DNA of 64,000 bases from Microbacterium sp. MAH-37 (GCF_009758255.1 NZ_WSEN01000003.1:175465-239464), one strand, 5' to 3'; numbered from the stretch's first letter, positions 17,111-24,520 are shown. Notes: generated by a model from the sequence alone, not told the origin. Program-made: numbers and translations.

Positions 17111-17539
17111 TCAACCTGCGGATGCCACGCGCATCGCCTCGGTGAGTTCGCGCATCTCCGGAGACGGCTCGCCGATCGCCATGATGTTGTCCTCGCTGTC
17201 GCTGAACCACGCGCTGCGGAGTCCCCCGAGATCGGCGATCCCGTCGACGGTCTTCAGGCCCGGCAGATCGTAGTCATGGAACTCGACGCCACGTTCACGC
17301 AGCGCGGCCACGTCGCGATCGAGATCGTCGGACACGAAGTTGAACGCGGTGTTCTGGGCGGTCCCGGCATAGGCTGTCGCGTAGACCAGCACCATGGTGC
17401 CGCCGACGGCGTAGAACAGATTGGTCGATTCCGCATCGGCGTAGACCGGGTCGCGACCCAGTACGTCGTGCCACCAGCGCCTGGCGCGGTCGATGTCCTT
17501 CGCCGGGAGCACGGCGGTGGCCATGAGGTTCTCGAACAT
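17111..17539 (-). CDS. VOC (glyoxalase/bleomycin-resistance fold) family protein
   Basis: The 142-residue protein has the vicinal-oxygen-chelate pattern: ATAVLPAKDIDRARRWWHDVLGRDP at the N-terminus (betaalphabeta unit) and WFSDSEDNIMAIGE near the end. The typical second-half D-x-x-G-N is changed to DSEDN. Metal and substrate cannot be assigned. The ATG at 17539 (MFENLMATAVL) is preferred to the longer frame from 17596, whose extra residues are glycine/arginine-rich and unlike the family. Confidence 0.75.
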   Translation of the reverse strand: MFENLMATAVLPAKDIDRARRWWHDVLGRDPVYADAESTNLFYAVGGTMVLVYATAYAGTAQNTAFNFVSDDLDRDVAALRERGVEFHDYDLPGLKTVDGIADLGGLRSAWFSDSEDNIMAIGEPSPEMRELTEAMRVASAG

Positions 17540-17674
17540 GATGATCCCCGATCCGGGGCCTCTGGATCCGCACGCCGGCCCAGCGCGACGCGCCACGGCG
17601 ACTCGGGCACACGGACGGCGCCCCTCGCGGCGAGTCTATTCCCGCGCCTGTCGGTGCGTAATGAGGGGATCACC

Positions 17675-18187
17675 CTAGGTCGATTCCGCACCGACCAGCT
17701 CGAGCACCCACTCGTTGAAGGTCAGCTCGGCGCCGCGGAACTCATCCGTCTTCGTGCCCATCAGCTCGAAGCCGCCGTGCCGGCAGACCCCGTTCGACGC
17801 GACGTTGTCCACGGAGGGGTACGCCGTCAGGTACCGCGCGCCGCCGCGGTGCGCGCGCGCATCCTCGATCAGCAGCTCGATCGCCCGGGAGGACACACCG
17901 CGCCCCTGCGCCTCGGGAAGCACGAACCACCCGGCCTCACGGACCGGCTGGTCGCGCCACTCGGCACCCCAGTGCGCGATCGAGCCGAGCGGATGCCCCT
18001 GGTCGTCGACGATCACGAAGGTTCTCGCCGTGCCCTCCTGCCACAGGCGAAGGTATTTGGCGTGCCGATCGATCACCTGCTGCTCGGTCTCGGGCCCGTT
18101 CAGATGCGCCGTCATCTCCGGGGTGTTCGCCGCCTGCAGCAGACAGAGGTCGCCTGCCGACCAGGGCCGGAGTCGTAGAGAGTCCAT
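17675..18187 (-). CDS. GNAT-family N-acetyltransferase
   Basis: The 170-residue protein fits the RimJ/RimL-like acetyltransferase group: LRLRPWSAGDLCLLQAANTPEMTAHL at the start and the acetyl-CoA pyrophosphate loop LPEAQGRGVSSRAI (Q/R-x-x-G-x-G/A type). DNVASNGVCRHGGFELMG follows, the conserved ASN-x-V-x-x-x-GF motif. The acceptor is unknown. The ATG at 18187 is preferred to one at 18217, which lies inside a perfect 16-bp palindrome that is more likely a control site. Confidence 0.75.
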   Translation of the reverse strand: MDSLRLRPWSAGDLCLLQAANTPEMTAHLNGPETEQQVIDRHAKYLRLWQEGTARTFVIVDDQGHPLGSIAHWGAEWRDQPVREAGWFVLPEAQGRGVSSRAIELLIEDARAHRGGARYLTAYPSVDNVASNGVCRHGGFELMGTKTDEFRGAELTFNEWVLELVGAEST

Positions 18188-18204
18188 GCCCGCCAGCATC
18201 CTCT

Positions 18205-18240
18205 CGGCCTCCGACATCCGCTGTCGGATGTCGGAGGCCG
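18205..18240. promoter_or_regulatory. Perfect 16-bp-arm palindrome between divergent GNAT and VOC genes
   Basis: Bases 18205-18220 are perfectly complementary to 18225-18240, with only CTGT between. The arms contain CCGACATCCG and CGGATGTCGG. The position between divergent start codons (18187 minus, 18295 plus) makes an operator more likely than a terminator, though a cruciform or RNA hairpin is also possible. Confidence 0.55.
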
Positions 18241-18294
18241 TCCTTAGTGTGGAACCGGCGGGAGACGGACTGCCGCCGCGGAGGAGCGTGCGAC

Positions 18295-18675
18295 ATGGAC
18301 TGGAAGATCGAGCTGATCCACGTGCCGGTGACCGATGTGGACCGGGCGAAGGAGTTCTACGTGAAGATCGGCTTCAACCCCGATCACGACCACCAGGTGA
18401 ACGACGAGCTGCGCTTCGTGCAGATGACCCCGCCCGGATCGGCCTGCTCGATCGCGTTCGGCACCGGACTGGGCAGTGGCCTCGAGCCGGGACAGCAGAA
18501 CAGCATCCAGGTGGTCGTGCCCGACGCCGACGAGGCTCTCGCCCACCTGCGCGGCCTCGGGGTCGAAGCCTCTGGCGTGGACGAGCAGCCCTGGGGCCGG
18601 TTCGTCACCTTCGACGACCCCGACGGCAACACCTGGACCCTGCAGCAGATCCCGGACTACAGCGCCCAAGCGTGA
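18295..18675 (+). CDS. VOC family protein (glyoxalase-like)
   Basis: The 126-residue protein has the full VOC layout: VTDVDRAKEFYVKIGFNPDHD at the N-terminus, a central SIQVVVPDADEALAHL strand-helix and the C-terminal FVTFDDPDGNTWTLQQ motif. It fits the actinobacterial glyoxalase-like group of about 125 residues. The reaction is unknown. GGAGGA about seven bases ahead of the ATG supports the start at 18295 over 18247. A hairpin follows the stop. Confidence 0.8.
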   Translation: MDWKIELIHVPVTDVDRAKEFYVKIGFNPDHDHQVNDELRFVQMTPPGSACSIAFGTGLGSGLEPGQQNSIQVVVPDADEALAHLRGLGVEASGVDEQPWGRFVTFDDPDGNTWTLQQIPDYSAQA

Positions 18676-18678
18676 CTT

Positions 18679-18710
18679 GTGAGGACGGATGCCGCGGCGT
18701 CCGTCCTCAC
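18679..18710. terminator. Bidirectional terminator hairpin
   Basis: GTGAGGACGGA at 18679-18689 pairs perfectly with TCCGTCCTCAC at 18700-18710 (10-base loop), between the convergent VOC and DUF6458 genes. Confidence 0.6.
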
Positions 18711-18718
18711 CGCCTCTG

Positions 18719-18979
18719 TCACGGCAGTTCGTCGTTGCTGGCGCGCGTCGAACGATGGGTGACGGGTTCGCCGGTGCTCGCATCCGTGCTGGTGCGCGTG
18801 ATCGTGTCTGTGCGGCGGCGACGCATCAGCATCACGATGCCGATGATGAAGACGACTGCGCCCGCGCCCATCAGGATGTAGCCGACCAGATCGAGGTCGA
18901 TCCAGTCGACCTGCACGTTCAGCGCGTAGACGAGGATCGCGCCGATGACGAACAGCACGATGCCGGTTCCGATGCTCAT
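18719..18979 (-). CDS. DUF6458-type small membrane protein
   Basis: The 86-residue protein has two hydrophobic helices, MSIGTGIVLFVIGAILVYAL and VGYILMGAGAVVFIIGIVML. These are joined by the conserved NVQVDWIDLDLVG loop and followed by an RRRR patch and a charged, probably cytoplasmic tail. This layout matches DUF6458 proteins of actinobacteria, of unknown function. The gene is solitary. Confidence 0.7.
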   Translation of the reverse strand: MSIGTGIVLFVIGAILVYALNVQVDWIDLDLVGYILMGAGAVVFIIGIVMLMRRRRTDTITRTSTDASTGEPVTHRSTRASNDELP

Positions 18980-19108
18980 GGTGGTGTCCTCCGTTTCCGC
19001 GGGCGGCTGCCGCGTCCTGTCAGACTCCCGCGCCGTTCCACCGATCAGTAGGGGCTTGACAGGCGTGTATTCCCGCCCCAGCCGTCTCTGAAGCAGCCAT
19101 CCCGGTGG

Positions 19109-19120
19109 TAGCGTCGACCT
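19109..19120 (+). promoter_or_regulatory. -10 element placing the transcript start at the FMN riboswitch
   Basis: TAGCGT at 19109-19114 with six bases to the G at 19121 puts the inferred start exactly at the first base of the riboswitch P1 helix. No good -35 was found at 17 bases upstream. Confidence 0.4.
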
Positions 19121-19258
19121 GTCCTCAGGGCGGGGTGAGAGTCCCCACCGGCGGTGTCGCGGCCAGTCCGCGCGAGCCCGCGAACGGTCCCCATGGTGGG
19201 GACCGTTGATCCGGTGCGAATCCGGAGCCGACGGTCACAGTCCGGATGAGAGAGGACA
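19121..19258 (+). ncRNA. FMN riboswitch (RFN element) controlling ribH
   Basis: The conserved RFN blocks are all present in order. They are GTCCTCAGGGCGGGGTGAGAG, then CCCACCGGCGGT, a GAGCCCGCGA strand, GATCCGGTGCGAATCCGGAG, CCGACGGTCACAGTC, and CGGATGAGAGAGGAC closing the P1 helix with the first bases. A variable hairpin (GGTCCCCAT/GTGGGGACC type, about 19186-19206) takes the usual expandable position. The Shine-Dalgarno of ribH (AGGAG at 19261) lies three bases after the closing helix, so FMN binding most likely blocks translation initiation. Confidence 0.95.
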
Positions 19259-19274
19259 GAAGGAGCAGTCCACC

Positions 19275-19712
19275 ATGCCCAGAATCGCCATCGTCGCCGC
19301 GCAGTGGCACGCCGAGATCGTCGAACAGGCGGTCTCCGCCTTTCTCGAACGACTGACCGAGCTCGGCTTCGACGAGGTCGACGTGCACAGGGTCCCCGGC
19401 GCGTTCGAGATCCCGCTGCACACCAAGCGCCTCGCTGAGACCGGTCGTTACGACGCCATCGCGACGAGTGCGCTCGTGGTCGACGGCGGCATCTACCGCC
19501 ACGACTTCGTCGCCGCGACCGTCGTGGACGCGTTCATGCGGGTGCAGCTCGACACAGACGTGCCGGTGTTCTCCGCGGTGCTCACGCCGCACCAGTTCCA
19601 CGAGCACGCCGAACACCGCGAGTACTTCACGCGTCACTTCGCCGTGAAGGGCCGCGAGCTCGCCGACGCCGTGTCGGCCACAGTCACGAGCCTCGCCGCG
19701 ATCTCCCGCTGA
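19275..19712 (+). CDS. ribH: 6,7-dimethyl-8-ribityllumazine synthase, type II (RibH2-like)
   Basis: The 145-residue enzyme condenses ribityl-amino-uracil and dihydroxybutanone phosphate in riboflavin synthesis. It has the VPGAFEIPL substrate loop near 44 and the motifs [34 protein letters not shown] and HFAVKGREL. The GGIYRHDFV and LTPHQFHEH pattern is that of the RibH2 branch known from Brucella/Mesorhizobium, not the common icosahedral RibH1 form. No other rib genes are adjacent. The gene is governed by the FMN riboswitch immediately upstream, with AGGAG at 19261-19265 in front of the ATG at 19275. A decayed copy of its 3' part lies near 23.5 kb. Confidence 0.9.
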   Translation: MPRIAIVAAQWHAEIVEQAVSAFLERLTELGFDEVDVHRVPGAFEIPLHTKRLAETGRYDAIATSALVVDGGIYRHDFVAATVVDAFMRVQLDTDVPVFSAVLTPHQFHEHAEHREYFTRHFAVKGRELADAVSATVTSLAAISR

Positions 19713-19722
19713 CCGGAAGGGA

Positions 19723-19748
19723 GCGGACGCTGCGTGCGCAGCATCCGC
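19723..19748 (+). terminator. Terminator-like hairpin after ribH
   Basis: GCGGA-C-GCTGC (19723-19733) pairs with GCAGC-A-TCCGC (19738-19748) with one C/A mismatch and a GTGC loop, followed by CCCC and CTCTCGTCT. Confidence 0.5.
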
Positions 19749-19823
19749 CCCCTCTCGTCTCACCGCTCGTGCTTTCCCCGGCACCAGCGATCGGCGTCCC
19801 TGCCGGGCGGCCGAGCGCACCGA

Positions 19824-20765
19824 TCAGCCGAGCACCTCCACGCCGAAACCGGCGACGACGGCTCGCACCTCATCGAGATAGCGCTGCGCCAGCTCCGTGA
19901 GCGGGATCGCCGCATGCCCGATCCAACCGATCTCGATGCGTTCGTCGACGTCGAGCGGGATGGCGACGATCTCCGGATCGAGCTCGTCGCTGATGATGCC
20001 CGTCGAGATCGTGTAGCCGCCGACCCCGATCATGAGGTTGAAGATGGTCGCACGGTCGGCGACGCGGATCTCCTGCTTGCTCGACAGGGTGGAGAGGATC
20101 TCCTCGGCGAAGTAGAACGAGTTGTTCGCCCCCTGATCGAATGTGAGCCGCGGCAGATCCTCGAGATCGGCGAGTGTGACGCGCGCCTGAGCGGACAGCG
20201 GGTTGTTCCGGGCGATGAAGATGTGCGGGCTGGCGAGGAAGAGGGGGTGGAACGCCATTCCCGCGTCCCGGAGCAGCTTGTCGATCACTCTGCGGTTGAA
20301 GTCGTTCCGGTAGAGGATGCCGACCTCACTGCGGAGAGTCCGGACGTCCTCGATGATGTCCCAGGTGCGCGTCTCTCGCAGCGAGAACTCGTACTGGGCC
20401 GCTTCCGTGGCCTTGACCATCCGGACGAGGGCGTCCACGGCGAAGGAGTAGTGCTGCGCCGACACCCCGAGCAGGCGCCGTGACGGTGGCCTGCCGAGGT
20501 AGCGCTGCTCGAGGAGTTCCACCTGTTCGACGACCTGTCGTGCGTACCCGAGGAACTCCGCACCGTCGTCGGTGAGCGTGATCCCACGGGCGGAGCGGAC
20601 GAGGAGGGGACGGCCCACTCGGGCCTCGAGATCCTTCATCGCCGCCGACATGGTCGGTTGAGCGACGTAGAGCACGTCGGCGGCGCCCGAGATCGACCCC
20701 TCGGCCGCGACCTCGATGAAGTACCGCAACTGTTGCAGGGTCAGACCACTCGATGCGTTAGGCAT
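19824..20765 (-). CDS. LysR-family transcriptional regulator
   Basis: The 313-residue protein has an N-terminal winged helix (LTLQQLRYFIEVAAEGSISGAADVLYVAQPTMSAAMKDLEARVGRPLLVRS). The periplasmic-binding-like effector domain (about 95-305) includes ILYRNDFNRRVID and LTFDQGANNSFYF. It is transcribed away from mesX-mesD-flavin reductase, and the shared 119-base gap holds a candidate site. The usual LysR arrangement predicts that it controls that operon, perhaps in response to methionine, homocysteine or sulfur status. The effector is not known. A terminal ATG at 20765 fits the domain boundary. Confidence 0.85.
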   Translation of the reverse strand: MPNASSGLTLQQLRYFIEVAAEGSISGAADVLYVAQPTMSAAMKDLEARVGRPLLVRSARGITLTDDGAEFLGYARQVVEQVELLEQRYLGRPPSRRLLGVSAQHYSFAVDALVRMVKATEAAQYEFSLRETRTWDIIEDVRTLRSEVGILYRNDFNRRVIDKLLRDAGMAFHPLFLASPHIFIARNNPLSAQARVTLADLEDLPRLTFDQGANNSFYFAEEILSTLSSKQEIRVADRATIFNLMIGVGGYTISTGIISDELDPEIVAIPLDVDERIEIGWIGHAAIPLTELAQRYLDEVRAVVAGFGVEVLG

Positions 20766-20774
20766 AGGAAGACA

Positions 20775-20790
20775 CTATATGAATGCATAG
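20775..20790. promoter_or_regulatory. Candidate LysR operator CTAT-N8-ATAG
   Basis: The AT-rich dyad CTAT-N8-ATAG at 20775-20790 lies ten bases upstream of the LysR start codon, in the divergent gap with mesX. Its AT content stands out from the surroundings. It does not give a perfect T-N11-A match. Confidence 0.35.
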
Positions 20791-20884
20791 CCAGTACGAG
20801 TTACCCGATATCTGACGTGCTCCTGCACGATGGAGGCACTGCTTCCAGAGGCCGATCGCGGCCCCTCACACCGGATTGGCCATC

Positions 20885-21877
20885 ATGGCGGACGACTTCA
20901 CCTTCAGCATCACCACCACCCGCTTCGACGAGGACTACAGCCCGTCGGAGAACTCCCGGATCACCACGAACTTCGCCAACCTGGCCCGAGGAGAGAATCG
21001 TCAGCAGAACCTCCGCAACACGCTCACGATGATCAACAACCGGTTCAACGACCTCGCGCACTGGGACAACCCGAACCAGGACCGCTACGAGGTCGAGCTC
21101 GAGATCATCTCAGCGCAGCTGAGCTTCGCGGCGGAAGGCGCGGATCGGCAGTTCCCGCTCATCGAGGTCCTCGACACCCACGTCGTCGACCGGCACACCG
21201 GCATCCGCCACCACGGTATCGTGGGCAACAACTTCTCGTCCTTCGTGCGGGACTTCGACTTCAGCGTGGTGCTGCCGGCGGCCGGCGTCGGCCCGACCGG
21301 CCCCGCCGTCCCCGCCGATTTCGGCGACCTGCACGGGAAACTGTTCCAGCACTTCCTCGACTCGGCCGCCTACCAGGAGCGCTTCCCGCAGTTGCCGGTG
21401 ATCTGCATCAGCGTCTCGACGAGCAAGACCTACCGCCGCACGGGAAACCATCACCCGGTGCTCGGCGACGAGTACGTGCAGGACGCCTCCTCACTGACCG
21501 ATGAGTACTTCGGGAAGATGGGCCTGCAGGCGCGGTACTTCATGCCGCGCGGCAGCGTGGCGCCGCTCGCGTTCTACTTCCGTGGCGATCTGCTGGGCGA
21601 CTACTCGAACCTGCAGCTCATCAGCACGATCAGCACGATGGAGACGTTCCAGAAGATCTATCGCCCGGAGATCTACAACGCGAACTCGGCCGCCGCATCG
21701 GTCTACCGGCCGAGCCTGGAATCGCAGGACTACTCACGGACCCAGATCGCGTACGACCGCGTCGAGCGCAGTCAGCTCGCGATCACGCAGGGCAAGTACA
21801 CCGAGGAGCACTTCATCAAGCCCCACCGAAGCGTCCTGGAGCACTGGGCCGCCAAGCGCCCCGCTCGAGTCGCATGA
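20885..21877 (+). CDS. mesX: DUF1852 protein MesX, partner of methionine synthase MesD
   Basis: The 330-residue cytoplasmic protein matches DUF1852 along its length. Landmarks are FTFSITTTRFDEDYSPSENSRITTNFANLARG at the start, then LIEVLDTHVVDRHTGIRHHGIVGNNFSSF, VSTSKTYRRTGNHHPVLGDEY and IYRPEIYNANSA. Published genetic work on aerobic bacteria showed that MesD-type methionine synthases need DUF1852 and oxygen but neither methylfolate nor cobalamin. The chemistry of DUF1852 was not settled there. The ATG at 20885 is preferred over a TTG at 20876. The gene is first in an operon with mesD, whose alternative start overlaps its stop. Confidence 0.85.
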   Translation: MADDFTFSITTTRFDEDYSPSENSRITTNFANLARGENRQQNLRNTLTMINNRFNDLAHWDNPNQDRYEVELEIISAQLSFAAEGADRQFPLIEVLDTHVVDRHTGIRHHGIVGNNFSSFVRDFDFSVVLPAAGVGPTGPAVPADFGDLHGKLFQHFLDSAAYQERFPQLPVICISVSTSKTYRRTGNHHPVLGDEYVQDASSLTDEYFGKMGLQARYFMPRGSVAPLAFYFRGDLLGDYSNLQLISTISTMETFQKIYRPEIYNANSAAASVYRPSLESQDYSRTQIAYDRVERSQLAITQGKYTEEHFIKPHRSVLEHWAAKRPARVA

Positions 21878-21897
21878 CCACCGGAGGATCTTCGATC

Positions 21898-22926
21898 ATG
21901 CAGACGCTCCTGCCCACATCGATCGTCGGCAGCCTGCCGAAGCCGTCGTGGCTCGCGCAGCCCGAGACCCTGTGGTCCCCGTGGAAGCTCGAGGGAGACG
22001 AACTGCTCGAGGGCAAGCGGGATGCGCTGCGCATCGCCGTCCAGGAGCAGACCCGCAACGGCATCGACATCATCAGCGACGGGGAGCAGACCCGCCAGCA
22101 CTTCGTCACGACGTTCATCGAGCATCTCAGCGGGGTCGATTTCGAACGACGTGAGACCGTGCGCATCCGCGATCGCTACGACGCGAGCGTGCCGACCGTG
22201 GTCGGCGCCGTGCGACGCGAGCAGCCGGTGTTCGTCGATGACGCGAAGCTGCTGCGCGCGACCACCGATCGCCCGATCAAGTGGGCCCTGCCCGGGCCGA
22301 TGACGATGGTCGACACCCTCTACGACGCCCACTACCAGAGCCGCGAGAAGCTGGCATGGGAGTTCGCGACGATCCTCAACCAGGAGGCGAGAGAGCTCGA
22401 GGCGGCCGGCGTGGACATCATCCAGTTCGACGAGCCCGCGTTCAACGTCTTCTTCGACGAGGTGCAGGACTGGGGCATTGCGGCGCTGGAGCGTGCGACA
22501 GAGGGACTGCGCGCGGAGACCGCCGTGCACATCTGCTACGGCTACGGGATCAAGGCGAACAACGACTGGAAGGCGACCCTCGGGTCGCAGTGGCGGCAGT
22601 ACGAGGAGACGTTCCCGTTGCTGCAGCAGTCGGGCATCGACATCGTCTCGCTGGAATGCCAGCACTCCCACGTCCCGATCGAGCTCATCGAGCTCCTCCG
22701 CGGCAAGAAGGTCATGCTCGGCGCCATCGACGTGGCGAGCGAGACGATCGAGACCCCGGAGGAGGTCGCCGACACCCTCCGCCGCGCGCTCGAGTTCGTC
22801 GATGCGGACAAGCTCGTCCCCAGCACGAACTGCGGCATGGCGCCGTTCCCCCGGAACGTCGCATCCGCGAAGTTGACCGCGCTCAGCGCCGGCACGAACC
22901 TCGTTCGTGAGGAGCTGGCCCGTTGA
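21898..22926 (+). CDS. mesD: Core methionine synthase MesD (folate-independent, MetE-related)
   Basis: The 342-residue protein is a single MetE C-terminal-type TIM barrel lacking the N-terminal folate-binding half of MetE. Zinc/homocysteine ligands of the family are recognisable: His and Cys in AVHICYG, Glu in VSLECQHSH and Cys in PSTNCGMAPF. IISDGEQTRQHF and WALPGPMTMVDTLYD form the homocysteine pocket. Coupling to DUF1852 assigns it to the MesD family of aerobic core methionine synthases. GGAGGA at 21883-21888 is well placed for the ATG at 21898. An in-frame ATG at 21874 overlapping the mesX stop is possible. The methyl donor in this family is unknown. Confidence 0.85.
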   Translation: MQTLLPTSIVGSLPKPSWLAQPETLWSPWKLEGDELLEGKRDALRIAVQEQTRNGIDIISDGEQTRQHFVTTFIEHLSGVDFERRETVRIRDRYDASVPTVVGAVRREQPVFVDDAKLLRATTDRPIKWALPGPMTMVDTLYDAHYQSREKLAWEFATILNQEARELEAAGVDIIQFDEPAFNVFFDEVQDWGIAALERATEGLRAETAVHICYGYGIKANNDWKATLGSQWRQYEETFPLLQQSGIDIVSLECQHSHVPIELIELLRGKKVMLGAIDVASETIETPEEVADTLRRALEFVDADKLVPSTNCGMAPFPRNVASAKLTALSAGTNLVREELAR

Positions 22927-23477
22927 GCGCCGTCGCGCAGATCGAGACGCGGGAGCATGGCTTCTCGGCCTCGCTGTCACCGGGCGAGCTCAAAGCGCTC
23001 TTCCGCGGGCACCCAGGGGGTGTCGCCGTCATCACGGCGGACGCCGGCGACGGACCCGTCGCGCTGACGGCGACGTCGGTGTCATCCGTGAGCGCCGACC
23101 CGCCGCTGCTGATCTTCTCGATCTCGGCGCTGTCGTCGGCATCCGACGTGCTCGCGCGTGCCGAGACCGTCGTCGTGCACCTTCTCGACGCCCACGACCT
23201 CGGGGTGGCGGAGCTCGGCGCGAGCAGCGGCGTCGATCGCTTCGCCGAGACGCACCGCTGGTCGCGCCTGATCACCGGGGAGCCGGTCTATCACGACGTG
23301 CGCGCCTGGGTGCGCTGCGCAGTCGTCAATCGCATGGACACCGGAACGGCCACGGTGTTCGCCGCGCACGCGCTGCAGTCGCACATCGAGCGTGACGTCG
23401 AACCCGGAGTGCCCGGTGACGCGCTGGTCTACCACAACCGCACCTGGCACCGCTTGGGCGAGCACTCCCGCATCTGA
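22923..23477 (+). CDS. Flavin reductase-like FMN-binding split-barrel protein
   Basis: The 184-residue protein has the flavin-reductase-like domain of two-component monooxygenase systems: GELKALFRGHPGGVAVITADAG, then ALTATSVSSVSADPPLLIFSISALSSASDVL (FMN contacts) and HLLDAHDLGVAELGA. It starts with TTG, which overlaps the mesD stop as TTGA. GAGGAG at 22909-22914 is eight bases ahead, so translation is coupled to mesD. By analogy it may supply reduced flavin to MesX, which would explain the oxygen requirement of MesD systems. That link is inference. An independent role as a flavin-binding oxidoreductase is possible. Confidence 0.8.
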   Translation: MSAVAQIETREHGFSASLSPGELKALFRGHPGGVAVITADAGDGPVALTATSVSSVSADPPLLIFSISALSSASDVLARAETVVVHLLDAHDLGVAELGASSGVDRFAETHRWSRLITGEPVYHDVRAWVRCAVVNRMDTGTATVFAAHALQSHIERDVEPGVPGDALVYHNRTWHRLGEHSRI

Positions 23478-23496
23478 CGCTGAAGCGCCGCCGTGA

Positions 23497-23515
23497 ACCG
23501 CTCTCGATGAGCGGT
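23497..23515 (+). terminator. Short hairpin after the mes operon
   Basis: ACCGCTC (23497-23503) pairs with GAGCGGT (23509-23515) over a five-base loop, 20 bases after the flavin reductase stop. It is modest in strength. Confidence 0.4.
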
Positions 23516-23525
23516 CGCGGGGGCC

Positions 23526-23606
23526 GTCGTGGACGCGCTCATGCTGGTGCAACTCGACACGGACGTGCCGGCCACAGTCACGAGCCTCTCGGCGATCTCC
23601 CCCTGA
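23526..23606 (+). pseudogene. Fossil fragment of a second ribH gene
   Basis: These 81 bases match two separate pieces of the ribH gene at 19.3-19.7 kb. The first 45 bases match 19521-19565 at 41 of 45 positions (encoding [15 protein letters not shown], versus [15 protein letters not shown]). The last 36 match 19677-19712 at 33 of 36, including the stop codon. Thirty-seven codons between them are missing in frame. The join falls at the similar heptamers GTGCCGG and GTGTCGG, suggesting a short-repeat deletion. The 5' 82 codons are absent. It is not translatable as an enzyme. It lies 48 bases after the flavin reductase gene, so a lumazine synthase gene probably once ended this operon. Confidence 0.8.
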
Positions 23607-23610
23607 CCGC

Positions 23611-23643
23611 AGCGGCGGTGCCTGCATGCACGATACCGCCGCT
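23611..23643. terminator. Hairpin after the ribH fragment
   Basis: AGCGGCGGT at 23611-23619 pairs perfectly with ACCGCCGCT at 23635-23643. It sits at the same place relative to the fossil ribH stop as the terminator behind the intact ribH. Confidence 0.5.
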
Positions 23644-23679
23644 CCGGTCGGTGTCCGTGCTTGCTGCGAGGATGCCGGG

Positions 23680-24513
23680 ATGAGCACCACTGGCGATGCG
23701 AACGACGTGTTCCACTGGCGGGGACGAGAGGTCTTCTGGGAGCGCATGGGCGAGGGGCCGTCTCTCATCGTCCTGCACGGGACCCCCTGGTCCTCGGCGC
23801 TGTGGCGCCCGTATGCTGCCGCGCTCGCGCAGCGATTCACGGTGTACCTCTGGGACATGCCCGGATACGGACGATCGTCGAAGGCCGCGGAGCACCCGGT
23901 GGATCTGGGGGTCCAGGGCGAGCTGTTCGCCGATCTGCTGCGGCATTGGGGGCTCGACAGGCCGCATGTGGTCGCGCATGACTTCGGCGGTGCCGTCGCC
24001 CTTCGAACCCGGCTGCTGCACGGCGCGGAGTACCGCTCGCTGTGCCTGGTGGATGTCGTCGCGCTGTCGCCGTGGGGATCGCCGTTCTTCACGCTCGTGA
24101 AGGAGAACGCGGATGTGTTCGCTCAGCTGCCGCCCGACATCCACCGGGCGGCGGTGGAGGCGTATGTGCGCGGCGCGAGCAATCGCGAACTGCGCGCCGA
24201 CGAGCTGCGGATGCTCACGACCCCGTGGCTCGACCCCTCAGGCCAGCAGGCGTTCTACCGGCAGATCGCGCAGGCCGACGAACAGTTCACGCAGGAGGTC
24301 GAGCCTCGCTACGGCGAGATCACCGAGCCGGTGCACATCGTCTGGGGAACGGAGGACACCTGGATCCCGGTGGACAGGGCTCATCGTCTGCGGTCCGCGA
24401 TCCCGCACGCCTCGCTGGCGCTGATCGATGGCGCCGGCCATCTCGTCCAGCTCGACCAACCCGTCGCTCTCGCGGCGGAACTCAGCGGTTGGCTCGCCCG
24501 CGCGTCACACTGA
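23680..24513 (+). CDS. Alpha/beta hydrolase with aspartate nucleophile (dehalogenase/epoxide-hydrolase type)
   Basis: The 277-residue alpha/beta-hydrolase has the oxyanion motif HGTPW at 33-37 and the nucleophile elbow AHDFGGA with D101 in place of serine. The late motif GTEDTWIP is followed by GAGHLVQLDQP carrying the catalytic histidine. HGxP plus HDxGG is the pattern of epoxide hydrolases and haloalkane/fluoroacetate dehalogenases, which work through a covalent aspartyl ester. The substrate cannot be told. GAGGA at 23668-23672 supports the ATG at 23680. It stands alone after the ribH remnant and is closed by a strong hairpin. Confidence 0.8.
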   Translation: MSTTGDANDVFHWRGREVFWERMGEGPSLIVLHGTPWSSALWRPYAAALAQRFTVYLWDMPGYGRSSKAAEHPVDLGVQGELFADLLRHWGLDRPHVVAHDFGGAVALRTRLLHGAEYRSLCLVDVVALSPWGSPFFTLVKENADVFAQLPPDIHRAAVEAYVRGASNRELRADELRMLTTPWLDPSGQQAFYRQIAQADEQFTQEVEPRYGEITEPVHIVWGTEDTWIPVDRAHRLRSAIPHASLALIDGAGHLVQLDQPVALAAELSGWLARASH

Positions 24514-24520
24514 CGCGAAG

